From: Acridotheres tristis
Lineage: Eukaryota > Chordata > Aves > Passeriformes > Sturnidae
Reading direction: 5' to 3'
Assembly (NCBI GenBank): GCA_037013685.1
Contig: CM072898.1
Location: forward strand, 930,001 to 994,000
Length of the DNA stretch: 64,000 nucleotides
The position numbers and the translations under genes are program-made. The notes below the pieces were generated by a model that was given only the letters and a program-made list of their open reading frames with translations, did no database searches and was not told where the DNA came from. Positions 57,987-64,000 of this stretch are shown piece by piece (position 1 is the stretch's first letter; each line of letters begins with the position of its first letter).

Positions 57987-59914
57987 AATATTGCATTAAC
58001 ATCAGCATTTTTTCCTTGTCTTACAGCTAAATTACCAAACCCAGTTCATTCCCAGGCCAGTTCCCTCACAATCTTTTCTGGTTTTCTTCAACAACGTGCA
58101 CAGCCCTCAGTAGGAGCTCTGTGTGTGTTATTTCAAGCCATAAAATGTTCTTTCTTATTCCTTCTTCATCTCCCGAATGAAAATGCACAAAACAATCTGA
58201 ACATCTGCAGGACCTGTGTGTGACCTTCCATCCTGACGTTCCTCCTCTGGAACCTGCCCTAACAAGCCTTGTGCTGTGATGGATGAAACTGAAAGCAATT
58301 CCCTCTTCCCAACAAATTGAGACCCTCAAAGGGATCCCATCTCTTTTCAGATGGCCCAGGTTTTGCTCACAAGACCTTGGCTTTCATCTTGGCTAGCAGT
58401 AATTCTGAAGGAAGGAAAACACCAAAGTATTGTGGTCTGTCTGGAATATGAAAGACACTTTCTGCTGCTGCTTTGATGTCTCATGAAAGAAAACTGAAAG
58501 AATACAAATGCAATATCATTAAAACACATTACTAATCCTGCAGGAATAGAGAGGCTTGAGCATTAGAAATTTTTGCTCAATGCTACTTCAAACTATGATT
58601 TGTAATCTATTGAGGAAATTGTCATGAATAATGGCTTGCAATGTGACAATGAATTTTAAATTTTCTCAAGTGAAATATGGATGACAATTTTTTTACACCA
58701 TTTGGAGATAACTTGAAGTGGCAGTTGCTGGTTAGAGAACAAAAACCCAAATGGCATGGTTTAGATACACAGAAAATGGAAGATAATGATGCATGAAATA
58801 AATGGAAAAGAATTGAGGAAAACACTGGAAAGAGGAAGTGCAGAACAGTTTGACCCACCAGTGAGCCTGGTTCTATTTCTATGGAAATGAGCTCATTACT
58901 GCTAATATTTTTTTTAAGCTCCTAGTTGATTCGTGAAGTGCTGTTTGAATTCCGATAAGGGCTTCATGAATCACTGAAAAAAAATTTGAACAAAATATCC
59001 AGAGTTAAATTATTACCAAGTCCCATAGATTAATCAGCTGTCTGAGCACTTTATATAGCAGAGCAGCACCAGGAGAGCCAGCTTTCCCCTGGTATCCTCA
59101 GTCTGTAATGCTCCATTCTGCAAAGAAAAGGGATGGTGCTTCTGAAATTGAGTCCTGGATGGTTGTTCTATCCAAGAGCCTGTATTAAAAAGGAAAGATG
59201 TCTTTGATTTTTTTTCCCCCCTGCTATTTCCATGTTTGTTGTTTTAAAAATCAGCATTCCAAGCATTGGCCCTGGAAGTGCCTCTCATCCCTCAGAAGCA
59301 GGAGCATCTGTGGCATTCATGGTGCTGCCATGTGTTGGCTGTGACACCCCAAGTGTGCAGGGGAAATGCTCCAGGCTTCCTCTTAAACCTCCAGGATGCT
59401 GAAATAAAAATCCAGTGAAGTAGTGGATTTAAATAGTGTGTAAGCTTTATTTATTTTATAAAGCCATCAATTTTTAAGGCTGTCTTTGAATGTGAGCAGA
59501 GTCTGCTGTGACAGCTGGATTTTAACTGAACAGCTCTGATCGACTTTATGTGTTACACATACAGCATCTACACCCCTTATTAATTCTCCAAGCACTTCAA
59601 AAAGAATGCCCTTGGCAAGTTCTGTGACTCTCTGCTAATTTGCCTTGTACTAATTTTCGAGGTGTGCAGAGGTCACTACTTCCTCCAGCTTGGAGCTTGT
59701 AACAATGCACACGTGAGAAATCACACCAAACAAAGCTCAGCCTTTGTGCTTCTTGTGCAAAACCTTTCCCAGTTTGGAATTGACTCAGTCGGTTGTACTT
59801 CAGTCATGGCAAAGAGAGCAGCAATAACCAGTCCTCACTGGAGATCCCTTAAACACTCCCAGGACTCTGCTCTGTCATCTCCAAGGGGTTCAATTGACAT
59901 TGGCAGTGCAATTA
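57987..59914. other. Unique non-coding sequence
   Basis: Nothing recognised; open frames are under 90 codons. Confidence 0.5.
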
Positions 59915-60042
59915 CCAAGGCCAGGTTGAACACTGGGGCTGGGAGCAGCCTGGGACAGTGGGAGGTGTCCCTGCCCATGGCAGGGGTGGCACTGGATGAG
60001 CCTCAAGGACTCTTCGAACCCAAACTATTCTGGATTCTATGA
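59915..60042 (+). mobile_element. CR1 LINE 3' end, ~130 bp
   Basis: Shows 'CAAGGCCAGGTTGAACACTG', 'GGGGCTGGGAGCAGCCTGGG', 'TGTCCCTGCCCATGGCAGGG', 'CGAACCCAAACTATTC' and the tail TGGATTCTATGA. 5'-truncated and non-coding. Confidence 0.94.
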
Positions 60043-61366
60043 ATTACTTGGATTGTTTTTTAAATATATTATCTCGAAATGGATGGAGATAGAGCCCTAC
60101 CAATCTGCAGTTATGACAGACCTTAGATAATTTTCATTTTAAGACCAACAGGAGGTTGAGAGATAAATTTCATTATAATTTAGATGAGGAACTACACTGG
60201 TGCAAATAAGAAATAATCTGGCATATAAGACTCTACAGAATTGGTACAGACTTAAATTGATTTCAATTTTCTAGAACGCAGAATTAATTTGGGAAGAAGA
60301 TTATAAAGCACTTTGCTGTTCAGTTGATAGCATTATTAATAATGCAAGGACAGTATTTCCATTCTGGATGTTCCCTTACATTTGGGCAGGACTTTGTGAG
60401 ACACCAAAGCTGCTTTGTGAAAACACTTCCAAGGCTTTCTTTTTGCATCTCACATTTCTACACTTCTCAGAGCACCAGGAGCAGAAAGGAATCCGCATTT
60501 GAAGAAAAACAAAGACAGAGGATTGGTGTGGAAAAGGGAAACCCCCAAAGCTGTTTGTTTTGGCTGTGAGCTCTCCTGGCCCAGCTGTGGAGGTGCCTGT
60601 GTGTGTGCTCTGTGTGGGAAGTGCAAACTGAAGGTCCCTGGCACTCCTGAGACCTTCCACTCCCAGCCTTTCTACCTGCAATCTGAGTTCTGGAGCTACA
60701 TAATTTCCCATGCCCCTCAAGGTAAGACTTAGGACAGAAGAACAATAATTTATTATGATTTTTCAGGAAAAAAAAAACAGTAACAGATATTATTTTCTCT
60801 TTGTTATTTATTTGCACTTATAGTTAGGAGTAAGGATATATCTTCCTATTCAGTTCTGATTTCAAGATGATGAAAGTCCCATTTAAACTGAGGAAAAAAT
60901 ATAATAATATCATTACAAATTAAAAAAGATGGGTACTCCCTTATGCTAGATACAGTACAGACCTAGACCAACAGGTAGCTCTTGTTCCAAAATGTAAAGG
61001 AGAGGTGAAGCAGAGGAAAATGGGAAAAAACCCCAGAATATCTTGTTAGTGCTGCCTATCAGACATAGAGAAACCCCCTTACCTTTACTTTGTCTTTATT
61101 TTAATTAATTATCTCAGGGTCTTGTGAGAGAGACAAAGAATTCAAAGAGTGAAAACTGAACTGATTGGGCAGAGAGGAATATGATTCTGGAAAAGAAGAG
61201 TCTGAGGTAGAAACACTCAGAGGAAAGCTGCTGGAAGCAGCAGTCAGTCAGCACAAGGGAGGATCTCCTGAAAAAAAACCCAAAACTTTATTGCTGTTAC
61301 ATCTCAGATCAAACTAACCCCCTTTCCCAGCAGTGCTTACGAGCTCAGATACACAATCCCATCTCA
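60043..61366. other. Unique non-coding sequence
   Basis: AT-rich. The GC-richer patch 60540-60660 has overlapping open frames on both strands; no identity. Confidence 0.45.
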
Positions 61367-61396
61367 AGTCACACTCACCATGGAGTGAGTGTGACT
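61367..61396. repeat. Perfect 12-bp inverted repeat (hairpin)
   Basis: AGTCACACTCAC (61367-61378) and GTGAGTGTGACT (61385-61396) are exact inverted complements around a 6-base loop CATGGA. No T-run or gene adjoins it. Confidence 0.85.
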
Positions 61397-61663
61397 CACC
61401 CAAAGTTTTTAAAAAGGTGTGTGAAACACTAAATTAGATTTAAGTAAAAGAAAAGACCAGATGGTATCATTTCATATTGTAAATGTTACATAAATTGTGC
61501 AAAGTGGAGTTAAGAGTTTGATTTACAGATTGCACAAACCTTATTTGAATGATGAAGTTTCCCTGTCAAAATAATTTATAGTGCCTTCCCTCACTGAAGT
61601 TGATCAACTACAAGTTCTTTTATCTGATTGTAAGGGTAAGAATCCTGTAATGCAGAAAATTCC

Positions 61664-61685
61664 CATTATATGGCTTCATATAATG
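61664..61685. repeat. 9-bp inverted repeat (hairpin)
   Basis: CATTATATG and CATATAATG pair around the loop GCTT. AT-rich and possibly chance. Confidence 0.7.
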
Positions 61686-62185
61686 TGACATTGAATCATT
61701 GCTGTGGAAGGCAAAAGAGCCCAGCCCTGCTGAAGGAACTTTCCCAGACAAAATCTGCTTTGTGGAATCCTGCCCAGCACAATTCAGCAATGGAAGAACA
61801 GGATCCAAACACTCTGCATGGCTACAGTCAGTTTTTCTCCACACATTTAAGTAGCTGGACCTTACTCTCCTATTTAACTGGATTTTTCTACTAACAATTC
61901 ATAGATTGCTTTTCCAACAAACAGCCATTTGACTGGGTAGGCATCACACTTTTACCACTTTGGTTTCAGTATTTTAATAACATTAAATGTTGTGTTAGAA
62001 AAAAACATTGCTCTTGTTTTCTCCTAGTTAAAAAGAGTTAAATCTACAGAAATGTGAAGGGGAAATGATTCATTGTGCCTTTTTGTCTCTCATGGGAATC
62101 TGAGAAGTGGCCACACAAACCCTACAGGATTCAGGCTGTGACTTGGGCTGAGATTCCCATTCTGCCTTCTGTGAGGGGGAAGGCA
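61686..62185. other. Unique spacer before the 30/21-bp minisatellite
   Basis: Nothing recognised. Confidence 0.5.
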
Positions 62186-62445
62186 ATTGCCACAGCACAG
62201 ATGTCCAAATCCACCACTGACCCAACACAGGTGTCCAGATCCACAGCACAGGTGTCCAAATGTACAACACAGGTGTCTAAATCCACCATTGATCCAACAT
62301 AGGTGTCCAAACCCACCACTGACACAATACAGGTGTCTAAATCCATAACACAGGTGTCCAAATCTACAACACAGGTGTCTAAATCCACCATTGACCCAAC
62401 ACAGGTGTCCCAATCTACAACACAGGTGTCCAAACCCACCATTCC
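62186..62445 (+). repeat. 30/21-bp minisatellite with 102-bp super-period
   Basis: The anchor GTGTC (ATGTC in the first unit) occurs at 62201, 62231, 62252, 62273, 62303, 62333, 62354, 62375, 62405 and 62426. Spacings are 30-21-21-30, 30-21-21-30, 21, i.e. a 102-bp block repeated twice and the start of a third. Both unit sizes are multiples of three. On plus the frame reads QVSKSTT and QVSKSTIDPT modules, broken by one TAG at 62300-62302 where sister units have CAG. The minus strand is open too (62090-62533), which argues against coding by either frame. Confidence 0.95.
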
Positions 62446-64000
62446 CTGCTGGCCACAGGAATTCTCTGGTGCTGTGGTTTGTGAGCAAATATCTGTTTAA
62501 CCACAGAGCACAGTTCTGCTTATGGAGAGCCATCAGAAGACCCCCAAAGCCTCAATGCAAACAGAGGGAATGGCTTCCTGAAGTCCCCTTGGTTGGGAAG
62601 CAGGTTTTCCATGGGCACTGCCTGGTGACACATGGAGAGACAGGGAGCTGAGCCTGGGAAAGGCTCCTTGTGGCACACTGGCCTTTGGCAGCTCTGCCAT
62701 CACAGCTCCCAGAGAAGAAGCTTTGGTTGCTTCAAAGAATCATTTCCAAGCCTGTCCATGCTACAAAAATCAAAGAATAGAGTTTCCCATTATTCCCACC
62801 ATTAGGCAGGATAACTCCACATGTGTGCCCAAAGGGCAGGGGCAAAGCTTGGTCCATCCACAGTATTCAAGTCATGATCTGCAGTAAGTTACAGATCCTT
62901 TATTGAAAGGAAATTCACAGAGGTGCCTCGGTGGTGCTTCCCTGCTGTGTGCACACAGTGTGTTATTCTTCCAGACTCCCTTTCTTCCCCCCAGGATAGA
63001 CACATTCATGTTTACATTTTAAAAATCATATAGCAACCCATGGCCAGTCAATACAAAAGCAGCAGAAATACAAAGCCATTGATCTGAGTGCACAGTCCTG
63101 ATAAAGTCAGTGCCCTCAGTGACTGCAAAGTCTAAGCAAGGCAGAACTCAGGTGATTTTCCTTTTAGTTGTATTGTGCCTTCTCTGCCCTCCTCAGGAAC
63201 CCAAAAACTACTCCCCTGACAGTCCCTGTGCCCTTTCCCTTCACGGGTTGGAAAGCTCCTCTGTAGTATATTTAAACCTCCTAAAGAAGCCTGCTGAATT
63301 AAGAGTATTTCATCTGAACCTTTCTCCTGATTAACAGGACTTTCATCAGGAAAATTTTAAGCACATTTTACTTTTCATCCTATGAATGTTGACAGAGCTC
63401 CTTTGTCAGGACTTTAATTAACAGCAGGTGAGGGAGGCAGAGTGACTGTGACACCCTGCTGCTTCTGCTGGGTTCCAGGGATGCTTGGGAGACTCTCAGC
63501 TCATGATTGGAATTGTCTTATCTCATACATTCCCAGCATTACTGTTTCATGTAGATGTCACTTCTGCTGTCCAAAACATTAAAAAAACCCACACCAGCAC
63601 GCTCTAACTCCTGTCTCCTTCTGAGAGACATGAGGGAAGCTGAACGCTTTTGATCAAAGACAAGATCTCAACTTCAAAGTAACACCTCATCTGTAAATCT
63701 ATTACACTGTGCTCTTGGTACAGGAAGGGGGACTCCTTGATTTTAAATAACCTGAGGCCAATACCGTGGGATTTGCCTGCGTTTGCAGAGTTTAATCCTG
63801 CTCCTCTGAATAACGACAGAAAATTAGATGAAAAGATTTTAAAGACCTTGGGCTCTAGTCTCCTCTTATTTATCAAAGTCCTATGGACCCATGTCCAATA
63901 TTTCAGTGGAAGAACACCCAGCTTACGCTGGAGTCAGAGAAGAACATGGAAAAAAACCACAAAAAACTACATGCTACATGCCTGCAGATGCTCTACCACT
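62446..64000. other. Unique non-coding sequence to window end
   Basis: No retroelement end, RNA or exon is recognised. Short open frames on both strands only. Confidence 0.5.

Overview
The window looks like non-coding nuclear DNA from a songbird. The evidence is its retroelements. There are four 5'-truncated CR1 LINE ends, with the 'CCCTGCCCATGGCAGGGG' core and the ATTCTRTG-type tail that dominate bird genomes. There is one tRNA-Ile-derived SINE of the TguSINE1 type, a family I know only from passerines. There are also solo LTRs of avian endogenous retroviruses. I found no rRNA, tRNA gene, CRISPR array, operon or complete protein-coding gene. Most long open frames lie in tandem repeats whose period is a multiple of three, so several frames on both strands stay open. 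They should not be read as proteins.

Layout. 1-8.6 kb: mostly unique AT-rich sequence, with a 226-bp perfect (GGAAA)n homopurine array (3171-3396), a 270-bp in-phase (GGGNN)n array that is an excellent G-quadruplex candidate (4016-4285), a possible terminal coding exon (5493-5589) and a (GATATA)n array (8428-8573). 9.7-14.1 kb: a plus-strand CR1, an imperfect ~80-bp duplication, a minus-strand CR1, three copies of a ~115-bp repeat, and a 12-bp minisatellite with 108-bp higher-order structure. 14-26 kb: largely unique, with A/C-rich low-complexity tracts and the TguSINE1 copy (22181-22310). 26.4-27.6 kb: a solo class II (ERVK-type) LTR on the minus strand with a perfect 6-bp target-site duplication, inside older LTR-like sequence. 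28.8-42.4 kb: AT hairpin, CR1, (TAA)n, (TGAAA)n, a short G-run cluster and a 14-copy 29-bp minisatellite. 43.7-44.1 kb: a second LTR family with matching terminal inverted repeats. 47.1-47.4 kb: a codon-like frame broken by one TGA. 48-54 kb: two small minisatellites and a second copy of the ERVK-type LTR, plus strand, again with a perfect 6-bp target-site duplication. 57-64 kb: a Z-DNA-type tract, a CR1, two hairpins and a 30/21-bp minisatellite with a 102-bp super-period.

I saw no genes working together. The window reads as a gene-poor intergenic or intronic stretch whose structure comes from retroelement insertion and tandem-repeat expansion. The best leads are the inverted pair of near-identical ERVK-type LTRs 26 kb apart, the two frame-preserving higher-order minisatellites (13.7 kb and 62.2 kb), the adjacent H-DNA and G4 tracts at 3.2-4.3 kb, and two short candidate coding segments (5.5 and 47.1 kb). 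Nothing here supports a new gene system; I name no function for the candidates.
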